A model generated the notes under the pieces. The model was not told the origin of the DNA. It ran no database searches and saw only the letters and a program-made list of their open reading frames with translations. 23,776 nucleotides of DNA from an uncultured Oscillibacter sp. Its GTDB lineage: Bacteria; Bacillota; Clostridia; Oscillospirales; Oscillospiraceae. Below, in pieces: positions 8,255 through 19,977 of the stretch. The DNA is taken from contig NZ_CAJTUX010000044.1 of NCBI RefSeq assembly GCF_910579365.1, positions 1 through 23,776 of the forward strand, written 5' to 3'. How positions within the stretch are numbered: the first letter of the stretch is position 1; each line of letters begins with the position of its first letter. Both the position numbers and the translations under genes were made by a program.

Positions 8255-9580
8255 TCAATTCTTTCTTATCATAAAGGCATCTTCCCGGCTTGTCAAGCCG
8301 CCGGGGGAAGAGAAATTTTGAAAGAACGCCCGGCGGACCTCGCCGCAGAGATACAAAGACCCCAGGGCGCAGACCGTCCCGTCCCGTCCCGCCGCCGCCA
8401 GAGCGGCCTCGATCCCCGCTTCCACACCGGCGCAGGGCCGGGCCTCCGCCCCCCGCTCCGCCAGCAGGGCGCACAGCGTCTCCGGGGCCATAGCCCTGGG
8501 GCTGTCCGGCCGGAGAACGAACACCCGCTCCGCCAGGGGGACCAGCAGGTCCAGCATATCCCCGGCGTCCTTGTCCGCCAGGATACCCAGAAGCAAGGTA
8601 ATTTTTTTGCCCGGGAGGAGGCGGCGCAGGCTCTCCGCCGCCGCCCGCATTCCGTGGGCGTTGTGGGCGCCGTCCAGCAGGAAGACGGGGTCCCGGCCCA
8701 GCACCTCGAAGCGCCCGGGCCAGCGGACGGCGGCCAGCCCCCGGCGGACCGCCTCCTCCGGAATGCGCCAGCCCTTTTCCCGCAGGCGCTCCACCGCCGT
8801 CAGGGCCAGGGCGGCGTTTTCCGCCTGATACGCTCCCGCCAGGGGAACCGTCAGTCCCTCCCAGGGGGCGAAGTCGAAAACCGCTCCCTCCAGGCTCAGA
8901 CGCCGGAGGGTCAGCCGGTCCAGGTCCAGCTCCGTGAGCCTTACCCCCTGTTCCCGGCAGACCCGGCGGAAAACCGCGTCCGCCTCGGGGCAGCCTCCCC
9001 GGCTGACCACCTCGGTCCCCGGCTTGATGATGCCAGCCTTGGCGGCGGCGATCTCCCGGAGGGAGGGGCCCAGAATGGCGGCGTGGTCCATGCCCATGGC
9101 GGTGAGCACCGCCAGCTCCGGGGCGTCAATGACGTTGGAGGCGTCCAGCGCCCCGCCCAGGCCGGTTTCCAGCACGAGGACGTCGCAGTCCATCCGCTGG
9201 AAGTACAAAAACGCGGCGGCGGTGATCAGCTCGAATTCCGTGGGGTGCTCCCCCATGGCCCCGGCGGCGGAACGGACCCGCTCCGTCACCGCCCCCAGGT
9301 CTTCCCCGGAAATCTCCCTTCCGCCGGCCCGGATGCGCTCGCTAAAGCGCTCCAGGTGGGGCGAGGTGTTCAGCCCCGTCCGGTATCCCGCCGCCTCCAG
9401 TATGGAGGCAAGACACGCGCAGACGCTGCCCTTGCCGTTGGTGCCCGCTACGTGGAGAATTCTCTGTCCCTTCTGGGGGTCCCCCAGGCGGCGGAGCAGC
9501 TCCCGGATGCGGCCCAGTCCCGGGGCGCGGGACTCCCAGCCGAAGGAGTGGATATAGGCCTCCGCCTCTTCTCCTGTCAT
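8255..9580 (-). CDS. folC: Folylpolyglutamate synthase / dihydrofolate synthase
   Basis: Adds glutamate residues to folates (and, in bifunctional members, glutamate to dihydropteroate), which traps folate in the cell. The 441-aa product has the ATP-binding loop HVAGTNGKGSV (~43-53), the folate-site SPHLERFSERI, LETGLGGALDASN, AMGMDHAAILG and KAGIIKPG, then the C-terminal ligase domain with FLLDGAHNAHG. The start is ATG at 9580, 36 codons inside the longest open frame, because AAAGGAGG lies just upstream and the extension would overlap folT. It follows folT by 13 nt, with the binding site overlapping the folT stop codon, so the two are likely translationally coupled. Whether it also has dihydrofolate synthase activity is not decided here. 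Confidence 0.95.
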   Translation of the reverse strand: MTGEEAEAYIHSFGWESRAPGLGRIRELLRRLGDPQKGQRILHVAGTNGKGSVCACLASILEAAGYRTGLNTSPHLERFSERIRAGGREISGEDLGAVTERVRSAAGAMGEHPTEFELITAAAFLYFQRMDCDVLVLETGLGGALDASNVIDAPELAVLTAMGMDHAAILGPSLREIAAAKAGIIKPGTEVVSRGGCPEADAVFRRVCREQGVRLTELDLDRLTLRRLSLEGAVFDFAPWEGLTVPLAGAYQAENAALALTAVERLREKGWRIPEEAVRRGLAAVRWPGRFEVLGRDPVFLLDGAHNAHGMRAAAESLRRLLPGKKITLLLGILADKDAGDMLDLLVPLAERVFVLRPDSPRAMAPETLCALLAERGAEARPCAGVEAGIEAALAAAGRDGTVCALGSLYLCGEVRRAFFQNFSSPGGLTSREDAFMIRKN

Positions 9581-9593
9581 GCCCTCGCCTCCT

Positions 9594-10154
9594 TTAGAAA
9601 TTCCAGGCGGCGCTCCGCCGCCGGAGGGCCTGCACCAGAGGAATGGCCAGGGCGGCCATGAGCACGGCGTTGAGCATTCCCACGGCAAGCCGCCAGACCA
9701 AGTCCCCCAGAATCAAGCCGGGAAAGTAGTAGCCCATCAGCACGCTGTCCAGCCAGTTCACCAGGGTGTTGCCCACGGTGGTGTGGACCGCCGCCAGGAC
9801 GCAGACGCCATAGCACAGCGTCCGCCGCTCCTCCAGGCGCTGGCCCCGTTTGCGCAGCAGCAGCGCCCCGGCGCCCACCACCAGGCCCCGCAGCGCCGGG
9901 GGAATCAGGTACAGCGCCGTGGTGTAGGTGACGCCGAAGGTCAAAATCTGCTTAAAAAACTCCCCCACCATCGCCACGACCACCGCGTCCAGCGGGCCGA
10001 AGAGCAGCGCGGCCACCACCACCGGCAGCGAGCCGAAGGAAATCCGCACATTCCCCACCTGCACCGCCGCATAGAGCGACAGGGGCAGGTACATGGCCGC
10101 CAGCATGGCGGCGCAGCACAGTCTTCTCACACGTTTCACATTTGTTCCGGGCAT
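9594..10154 (-). CDS. folT: Folate-family ECF transporter S component
   Basis: Membrane-embedded substrate-binding subunit of an energy-coupling-factor vitamin importer; it needs the shared EcfA/A'/T module, which is not in this window. The 186-aa product is almost entirely hydrophobic, with about six predicted membrane helices, and an S-component style N-terminus (VKRVRRLCCAAMLAAMYLPL) followed by VRISFGSLPVVVAALLFGP. The start is ATG at 10154, preceded by AGAGGAGG with 7 nt spacing; the longer open frame would run into the leader RNA. Folate specificity is inferred from the THF riboswitch directly upstream and from folC 13 nt downstream, both strong context. Membrane topology was judged by eye. 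Confidence 0.9.
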   Translation of the reverse strand: MPGTNVKRVRRLCCAAMLAAMYLPLSLYAAVQVGNVRISFGSLPVVVAALLFGPLDAVVVAMVGEFFKQILTFGVTYTTALYLIPPALRGLVVGAGALLLRKRGQRLEERRTLCYGVCVLAAVHTTVGNTLVNWLDSVLMGYYFPGLILGDLVWRLAVGMLNAVLMAALAIPLVQALRRRSAAWNF

Positions 10155-10202
10155 AAAAAAACCTCCTCTTTTTGAATGCGGCAGTATGCCGCACAGAGGA
10201 AG
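10155..10202 (-). promoter_or_regulatory. folT expression platform: Shine-Dalgarno-masking hairpin with U-tract
   Basis: In minus-strand order, CTTCCTCT (10202-10195) can pair with the folT Shine-Dalgarno AGAGGAGG (10169-10162; one G-U pair). Inside, TGCGGCA (10193-10187) pairs perfectly with TGCCGCA (10183-10177) over a 3-nt loop. Seven T residues follow and run into the ATG, so the same structure could also act as an intrinsic terminator. The 5' arm TGCGGCA can pair instead with another TGCCGCA at 10221-10215, which overlaps the riboswitch closing stem. Confidence 0.75.
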
Positions 10203-10217
10203 CCCGTTCCCGTATGC

Positions 10218-10317
10218 GGCAGCGGGATGCGGGGCGCGCACTGCGGGATTTCTCCCTTCGTCCGGAAAGCAACTCCCCGTCTCTCCGGCACTTTTACACG
10301 CGCGTCCCTACTCTGCC
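10218..10317 (-). ncRNA. Tetrahydrofolate (THF) riboswitch aptamer
   Basis: About 100 nt upstream of folT match the THF riboswitch layout. P1 is GGCAG (10317-10313) with CTGCC (10222-10218), followed on its 3' side by the conserved AGTAG. P2 is GGGACGCGC (10308-10300) with GCGCGCCCC (10239-10231), 8 of 9 pairs. P3 is CCGGA (10288-10284) with TCCGG (10266-10262). A further stem is GGGA-GAAA-TCCC (10256-10245) with a GNRA loop. The 3' strand GCATCCCGCTGCC resembles the family's conserved GCAUCCGCUCC end. It binds reduced folates in known members and normally switches off folate-uptake genes. Confidence 0.88.
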
Positions 10318-10347
10318 TGTCCCCCGGCTCTTACCGGAGATGGTCTT

Positions 10348-10376
10348 ATCATAAGGCAATCCGTTTTGAAAATCAA
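10348..10376 (-). promoter_or_regulatory. Sigma-A promoter for folT operon
   Basis: Minus strand TTGATT (10371-10376), 17 bp, then TATGAT (10348-10353). The expected start near 10340 leaves about 20 nt before the riboswitch aptamer begins, as expected for a riboswitch leader. It is divergent from the gltB promoter about 170 bp away. Confidence 0.8.
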
Positions 10377-10540
10377 CCCCCTTCTGCGCGGCCCCCTCGT
10401 CCGCCGCCGGCAAATTGTTCTCCGCAGAAAAACATTCGTGCGCCGTAGGGAAATTGCACAAAGGTCTCCCCAGCGGGGATTCCGCTTTTGGCGCAGTCTC
10501 TGAAATCCGGGGGAAGGTCCCGCTTCCAGCGGAAAAACCG
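10377..10540. other. Spacer between divergent folT and gltB promoters
   Basis: No gene was found. The only structure noted is TTCTGCG (10382-10388) with its inverted copy CGCAGAA (10423-10429), separated by 34 nt. This could be an operator for either promoter, but there is no recognised family match. Confidence 0.4.
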
Positions 10541-10570
10541 TTGACAGGGCGGCTTTTCCTCTCGTATAAT
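10541..10570 (+). promoter_or_regulatory. Consensus sigma-A promoter for gltBD
   Basis: TTGACA (10541-10546) and TATAAT (10565-10570) are both perfect consensus boxes, with an 18-bp spacer. The predicted start near 10577 coincides with the first base of the leader hairpin. Strong basal transcription is expected, which makes control in the leader plausible. Confidence 0.88.
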
Positions 10571-10576
10571 CACCCT

Positions 10577-10623
10577 ACAGGGAGAGCAGCGTCCCCCTCG
10601 CGGGCGGAGGCTCTCCTGTTTTT
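10577..10623 (+). terminator. Terminator-like leader hairpin (possible attenuator) before gltB
   Basis: ACAG-G-GAGAGC (10577-10587) can pair with GCTCTC-CTGT (10610-10619), leaving one bulged G, and a run of five T residues (10619-10623) follows at once. It lies between the promoter and the gltB ribosome binding site (AAAGGGGAG, 10654-10662). The shape is that of an intrinsic terminator placed in the leader. No competing antiterminator, T-box or leader peptide was recognised. Confidence 0.6.
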
Positions 10624-10668
10624 AACTTCATTTATTTTCTGCGTTAAAGTGATAAAGGGGAGATTTTC

Positions 10669-15189
<4,521 letters not shown>

Positions 15190-15205
15190 GAGGAGGACGC
15201 GAGAC

Positions 15206-16600
15206 ATGGGAAAGACCACAGGATTTTTGGAGTACATCCGCGCCGGCGCTCCCGTCCGGCCTCCGGAGGAGCGGGTCCGGGACTGGGAGGAGTTTCACCT
15301 CCCCCTCCCCGACAGCGCCCGGGAGGAGCAGGGTGCCCGCTGCATGAACTGCGGCGTCCCCTTCTGCCAGAGCGGCATGATCTACGAGGGGCGGACCTTC
15401 GGCTGTCCCCTGCACAACCTCATTCCGGAGTGGAACGACATGATCTTCTCCGGCAACCGGGGCCACGCCCTCAGCCGCCTTTTAAAGACCAACAACTTCC
15501 CGGAGTTCACAGGCCGGGTCTGCCCCGCCCCCTGCGAGGGCGCCTGCGTCTGCGGCCGGTACGGCGGCGCCGTCACCATCCGGGACAACGAGCTCTGCGT
15601 CATTGAGGACGCCTTCGCCAACCACACCCTCCGCCGGAGACGGCCCCCCCAGTGGTCCGGGAAAAAGGTCTGCGTGGTGGGCTCCGGCCCGGCGGGACTG
15701 GCGGCGGCGGACCAGCTGAACCACCGGGGCCACTCCGTCACCGTGGTGGAGCGGGAGGCCCGCTGCGGCGGCCTGCTGACCTACGGCATCCCCAACATGA
15801 AGCTGCCCAAGGAGATCGTCCAGCGGCGGATTGAGCTGATGACGGAGGAGGGCGTCAGCTTTGTCACCGGCGTGGACGCCGCGGACCCCGCCGCGGCCCG
15901 GCGGCTGCTGGCGGACTATGACGCCGTGATTCTCTGCTGCGGCGCGGAGCGGCCCCGGCCCTTGGGGGCGGACGCCGCCGGTCTCAGCGGCGTGTACTAC
16001 GGCACGGAGTACCTCAAGGCCGCCGTGGAGCGGCACTGCTTCCAGGAGTCCCCCGCCGTCCCGGAGGCGGCGGGACTGGACGTGGTCATCGTGGGCACCG
16101 GCGACACCGCCGGCGACTGCGTGGCCACCGCCCTGCGGGAGGGCTGCAAGTCCGTCACCCAGCTGGTCCGCCGCCCCAGAGAGGACTATCTCCAGGACGG
16201 CAGGCTCCCCCTGGATTACGCCCACGAGGAGGCCGCCGCCGTCCTGGGGCAGGACCCCCGGCGCTTCGGCGTCCAGATTCAAGGCCTGACGGCGGAGGAG
16301 GGCAGGCTCACCGCCGTGACCACCACGGAGGGGGATACCCTGCCCTGCCAGCTGCTGATTGCCGCCACGGGCTTTGCCGGGTGCGGCGCGGCGGTCTGCC
16401 GGGCCTTCGGCGTGGAAGCGGGGGATACCGTCTCCACGCCGGAGGGGAGCTTTGCCACCAATGTGGAGAAGGTCTTTGCCGCCGGGGACATGCGCCGGGG
16501 AGCGTCTCTGGTGGTCTGGGCCATTGCCGAGGGCCGGGCCGCCGCCGCCGAGGCGGACGCATATCTGATGGGCTACACCAATCTGGTGCGGGGCATTTGA
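15206..16600 (+). CDS. gltD: Glutamate synthase small (beta) subunit
   Basis: FAD-dependent NAD(P)H dehydrogenase that supplies electrons to GltB through 4Fe-4S clusters. The 464-aa product has the N-terminal cysteine pattern CMNCGVPFCQSG ... CPLHN ... VCPAPCEGACV for the iron-sulfur centres. The FAD site is VVGSGPAGLAAADQL, with ERCGG-type residues read here as EARCGGLLTYGIPN. The NAD(P)H site is VVIVGTGDTAGDC, a slight variant of the usual GGGDTGADC. The start at 15206 is set by AGGAGG 9 nt upstream, close behind the gltB stop. An intrinsic terminator follows about 14 nt after the stop. It forms the enzyme with GltB; isolated GltD homologues exist, but the adjacency makes the assignment firm. 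Confidence 0.96.
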   Translation: MGKTTGFLEYIRAGAPVRPPEERVRDWEEFHLPLPDSAREEQGARCMNCGVPFCQSGMIYEGRTFGCPLHNLIPEWNDMIFSGNRGHALSRLLKTNNFPEFTGRVCPAPCEGACVCGRYGGAVTIRDNELCVIEDAFANHTLRRRRPPQWSGKKVCVVGSGPAGLAAADQLNHRGHSVTVVEREARCGGLLTYGIPNMKLPKEIVQRRIELMTEEGVSFVTGVDAADPAAARRLLADYDAVILCCGAERPRPLGADAAGLSGVYYGTEYLKAAVERHCFQESPAVPEAAGLDVVIVGTGDTAGDCVATALREGCKSVTQLVRRPREDYLQDGRLPLDYAHEEAAAVLGQDPRRFGVQIQGLTAEEGRLTAVTTTEGDTLPCQLLIAATGFAGCGAAVCRAFGVEAGDTVSTPEGSFATNVEKVFAAGDMRRGASLVVWAIAEGRAAAAEADAYLMGYTNLVRGI

Positions 16601-16614
16601 AAACGGCGCGCAAG

Positions 16615-16648
16615 GGGCCTGGGAGAAAATCCTCCCAGGCCCTGATTT
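16615..16648 (+). terminator. Intrinsic terminator of gltBD
   Basis: GGGCCTGGGAG (16615-16625) and CTCCCAGGCCC (16632-16642) form a perfect 11-bp stem over the loop AAAATC. The following TGATTTT is a modest U-tract. It separates gltBD from the next plus-strand unit. Confidence 0.82.
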
Positions 16649-16662
16649 TCACGCGGAGGGGC

Positions 16663-16691
16663 TTGTTATTTTCCACCCGAGCTGGTATAAT
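16663..16691 (+). promoter_or_regulatory. Extended -10 promoter for the helicase unit
   Basis: TTGTTA (16663-16668), 17 bp, then TATAAT (16686-16691), preceded by TGG, giving an extended -10 element. The expected start is near 16698, leaving about 40 nt before the ATG at 16740. It lies just after the gltD terminator, so the next two genes form their own transcription unit. Confidence 0.8.
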
Positions 16692-16739
16692 AAAAAAATC
16701 CAGCAGCGCATACTTATATAGAGAGAACGGAGTGGTGGA

Positions 16740-17591
16740 ATGGTTTACGGAAAGTTTAAACAGGGTACTATTATACATGGCCTTCGCTCGGAGCAGTATC
16801 GGGGCGCGCCGTGCAGCGCGGTCATCATCACCGCAGAGTGTGACATCGCCCAGTGCAAGGTGTCAAAATTTTACTACCTGACCGCCATGGACGTGCGGAC
16901 GTGGATGAAGACGGAGGGATTGGCCTATACAGCGGCGCAAGCTCAACTCTCAGAACTTAAAAGCGTGATTAACGATTATGGGAAGAATGTTCCTGGGTTA
17001 TCAGAATACAAAAACGCCGCCATAGTTGACTTGGACGGAATTATAGAAGACCTTTCTACCTTATCAACCGACAAAACGGCCCAGAAAGCACTACAGCGGC
17101 TGAAAGGCGCAAAGAAAGAATACGATCTTTCAATAAAAACAGACAGAGAAGTAGAGGCTCTCTTTGCTAAACTGGAAAATAAGATTATTGGCAATATAAA
17201 ATCAGTTATAGATGGAAGTTTAATACAATATTTCTTTTTACCCCGCATTTCTTATGCGGACCCCAGCGAACAAAAACCTGACGATGCCAAAGACGGTCTG
17301 ATTGTAAATTTTCAGGATATTGGCTTTTTTGACCGTCATACTGTCTCCATGATTGAACAGCAAAAAATGGATTATGACAAGCTTTCCGAAGAGGAGCGAA
17401 CAAAATACGGAAAAATATTTTTTCTTGAAAAGCCTAATGACATGATTTTTCCGGAAGAATTCATACATCCCCCCTATCGTGAATGGCTTATGCAATCCTT
17501 TTCCTTTGCCTTTATTCGAATTGGTGTTGAATTTGATAAAAGCGCAGCCAAAACATATTGGGAAAATGAGCTGAAGGAACCGGCGCAGTAA
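16740..17591 (+). CDS. Uncharacterised 283-aa protein, partner of the SF1 helicase
   Basis: I do not recognise a named family. The N-terminus has SAVIITAECDIAQCKVSKFYYL (~26-47; a CDIAQxK core) and the C-terminus has HPPYREWLMQSFSFAFIRIG (~243-262). The middle (~65-160) is charged and helical-looking, possibly coiled-coil. There is no signal peptide, membrane helix or obvious nuclease motif. The start at 16740 is supported by GGAG 7 nt upstream. The stop overlaps the AAGGAGG of the helicase gene, with 14 nt between the reading frames, so the two are almost certainly cotranslated. Composition changes inside the gene: line 16801-16860 has 41/60 G+C, 17161-17220 only 16/60. This may mark acquisition or replacement of the central and C-terminal part. 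Function unknown; a defence role is speculative. Confidence 0.85.
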   Translation: MVYGKFKQGTIIHGLRSEQYRGAPCSAVIITAECDIAQCKVSKFYYLTAMDVRTWMKTEGLAYTAAQAQLSELKSVINDYGKNVPGLSEYKNAAIVDLDGIIEDLSTLSTDKTAQKALQRLKGAKKEYDLSIKTDREVEALFAKLENKIIGNIKSVIDGSLIQYFFLPRISYADPSEQKPDDAKDGLIVNFQDIGFFDRHTVSMIEQQKMDYDKLSEEERTKYGKIFFLEKPNDMIFPEEFIHPPYREWLMQSFSFAFIRIGVEFDKSAAKTYWENELKEPAQ

Positions 17592-17605
17592 AGGAGGCGT
17601 CTCGA

Positions 17606-19918
17606 TTGGATTACAACTATATCCTGTTTGAACAAAGCGCGGTGGAATTTCTCGCCAGCCGCCGGGAATATCAGAACACGGAACATGACGAGGGCATCGC
17701 CTTCGTGGACCTGATCCGGCGGCCTAGGCGCGATGTCTCTCACCTGGGCAGCCGCCTGCGGATCAAGTGGACGGAAGACGGCGTCGTCTTCATCGGGCCG
17801 AAGCCCACCAAGACCATACTGACCGTCGACCTCACCACCTGCGAACTTTTGAAATTCGAGGGGGACAGCCCTTCGGACCTGCTGGTTGTGCTCCAGCGGA
17901 TGTTCCGGGCGGCCATCCGCATCTGGAACCACCAGCCCTTTACCAACGTGGAGCGGGTCAACCACTCCAAGCTGGTGGTCTTCCCCTTTTCCTACAACCT
18001 GAACGGACGGGACAACAAGCGCCTGGTCATCGAGCGGGAGCCCAACACCCCCCATCTGCTGGACCAAGGCGTCTCCTATCCGCTTCTGGCCTACAAGTAC
18101 AACGACGACGTCGTCGCCCCCGGAAGCGAGGAGACGCCGGACACCACCGTCCTCAACCGCGCGGGGGAGGAGTACATTTGCCTTCTCTCCTCTCTCTCCG
18201 GCTCCGGGCAGGATGCTCACAGCACCGCCGCGCTGCCGCAGCAGCAGTTGGAGGATTACTACACAACCACTCCGGTGGACAGCAAGAGCTTCCGCTACAA
18301 AACCTTCCAGGAGCAGTATGACAGTCTGACCAAAAAGCAGCAGGAAGTGGTAAACAGTCCCAGCTGCAACCACCCCATCCGCATTGTCGGCCCTGCCGGA
18401 ACCGGCAAGACCACCTCCATGGTCCTGCGGGCCTACCGCCTGTTGACGCGGGCCGAAGAAGAGGGCAAGACCAAAAGCATCCTCTTTATCACCCACAGCG
18501 AATCTGCCCGCTATGAGGCGGAGGCGGCCTTCCGTCTTCTGGACCACGCCGAAAAATTCCTCCGCCCCTCGGCGGAACAATCCATCGAATTTATAACCCT
18601 GCTCTCCTACTGCAAGCGCTATCGGGGCATCACCGACGTTCAGACCGTTGACGAGGACGCCGCCGACGCCAAGGAATACCAGCTGATGCTGATTCAGGAC
18701 GCCTACGACGCCATACAAAAAACCTCGTACAAGTCCTGCAAGGAATTTCTTTCGGGACCGCTGCGGGCAGTGCTGGACGGCACTCCGGGCGCTGTGCTGG
18801 TCTCTTTGCTTCAGCATGAGTTCAGCATTCAGATCAAGGGGCGGGCGGACGGCCTGCGGGAAAAATACCAGGAACTCTCCTCCATTCCAAACGGTCTGCC
18901 CGTCTCTCCCGACAAAGCCTTCTGGGACAAGAAATACATCTATTCCATTTTCATGGAATACGAAAAGCAGCTCAAGTCCATGTCGGCTTATGACACGGAC
19001 GACATCGCCATCGAGAGCCTCATGAGCCTGAACGCCCCCATCTGGCGGCGCGAGCGGGCGGACTATGGCTACGACGACATCTTTGTGGACGAGATTCATC
19101 TCTTCAATCTGAACGAGCAGCATATTTTCCACTTCCTCACCAAGGCTCGGGAGCAGACGCCGATCTGCTTCGCCCTGGATTACAGTCAGGCCATCGGCGA
19201 CCGGGGCGACCTGAGCGGCAGCTATCTCGAAACGGAGCTCTCCGCTGATGCGACGGAATTCAACTACGACTATGTATTCCGCAGTTCCGAGTATATCGTG
19301 AGCTTCTGCAAATCCCTCATCGCCTCCGGAGTGCAGCTGTTCAACACCGGATTCCGGAACCCTTATCGAAAAAGGGGCGGCGACTCCCCCTTGATTGGCG
19401 ACGACCCGGGCCAGGTCCCCAAACTCATCATGGCGGAAAACGAGGAGAAGATGCTGCAAGCGCTGAGAACGCAGATCGACGGCATCCTCAAAACGCTGCA
19501 ATGCAAAAACCATCAGATTGCCATTGTGTCCTTTGACGACAAATATCTGACCAAGGAGAGCATCGCCCGCTTAAAGGATATCATCCGGCGTCCCCTCTAT
19601 TATCTGGAAGGACGAAACATCGGCCAGCTGAAGGACGCGCAGGCGAATAACGCCGTCCTCATCACCTCGCCCTACAACGTCAACGGCCTGGAGTTCAGCG
19701 CCGTCATCCTCCTGGGCGTGGACGGCGCGCGGGTTCCGCCTTCCCAGGGCGTCAACGACGTCTCCAAGAACTACCTGATTCACAAGGCCTACAACATGCT
19801 CTACCTGACGGTATCCAGAGCCAAAAACGCCGTCATCCTCCTGGGCGACAAGCAGAACGGCGACTCCGAATGCCTGGACCACTCCCTGAGCGTCCACACG
19901 CTGGAGCGGTCCGACTGA
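17606..19918 (+). CDS. UvrD/Rep-like SF1 helicase with unassigned N-terminal region
   Basis: ATP-driven DNA helicase by motif content, 770 aa. Residues 1-~235 match nothing I recognise. The helicase core then has Walker A GPAGTGKTT (262-270), Walker B IFVDEIH (Asp495, Glu496), a motif III-like segment LDYSQAIGDRG, motif IV-like FRSSEYI, motif V-like NVNGLEFSAVIL and motif VI-like LYLTVSRAKNAVIL. Departures from ordinary UvrD are DEIH in place of DExQ and NGLE in place of KGLE. The start is TTG at 17606, chosen because AAGGAGG (17591-17597) lies 8 nt upstream, overlapping the stop of the preceding gene. A strong terminator follows within 20 nt. The pairing with a small unknown protein recalls two-gene defence systems such as Gabija, but no OLD-type nuclease is present. 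Confidence 0.88.
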   Translation: MDYNYILFEQSAVEFLASRREYQNTEHDEGIAFVDLIRRPRRDVSHLGSRLRIKWTEDGVVFIGPKPTKTILTVDLTTCELLKFEGDSPSDLLVVLQRMFRAAIRIWNHQPFTNVERVNHSKLVVFPFSYNLNGRDNKRLVIEREPNTPHLLDQGVSYPLLAYKYNDDVVAPGSEETPDTTVLNRAGEEYICLLSSLSGSGQDAHSTAALPQQQLEDYYTTTPVDSKSFRYKTFQEQYDSLTKKQQEVVNSPSCNHPIRIVGPAGTGKTTSMVLRAYRLLTRAEEEGKTKSILFITHSESARYEAEAAFRLLDHAEKFLRPSAEQSIEFITLLSYCKRYRGITDVQTVDEDAADAKEYQLMLIQDAYDAIQKTSYKSCKEFLSGPLRAVLDGTPGAVLVSLLQHEFSIQIKGRADGLREKYQELSSIPNGLPVSPDKAFWDKKYIYSIFMEYEKQLKSMSAYDTDDIAIESLMSLNAPIWRRERADYGYDDIFVDEIHLFNLNEQHIFHFLTKAREQTPICFALDYSQAIGDRGDLSGSYLETELSADATEFNYDYVFRSSEYIVSFCKSLIASGVQLFNTGFRNPYRKRGGDSPLIGDDPGQVPKLIMAENEEKMLQALRTQIDGILKTLQCKNHQIAIVSFDDKYLTKESIARLKDIIRRPLYYLEGRNIGQLKDAQANNAVLITSPYNVNGLEFSAVILLGVDGARVPPSQGVNDVSKNYLIHKAYNMLYLTVSRAKNAVILLGDKQNGDSECLDHSLSVHTLERSD

Positions 19919-19935
19919 ACCCTGTCCCCCGAACC

Positions 19936-19977
19936 ACAAAGTTCCCCGGCGCAGCCGCGCCGGGGAACTTTGTTTTA
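19936..19977 (+). terminator. Strong intrinsic terminator after helicase gene
   Basis: ACAAAGTTCCCCGGCGC (19936-19952) and its exact complement (19957-19973) form a 17-bp stem with the loop AGCC, followed on the plus strand by TTTATG. The minus side lacks a T-run, so it mainly serves the plus-strand unit. It ends the helicase unit before the convergent permease gene. Confidence 0.9.

Noticed and set aside
10571..10668. T-box or known glutamine riboswitch in the gltB leader
   Set aside because: The leader is under 100 nt and lacks the T-box sequence and specifier-loop architecture; only the single terminator-like hairpin is visible.
17474..19513. 679-codon minus-strand open frame opposite the helicase
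   Set aside because: The plus frame carries all SF1 helicase motifs; the antisense frame has none and no ribosome binding site that stands out.
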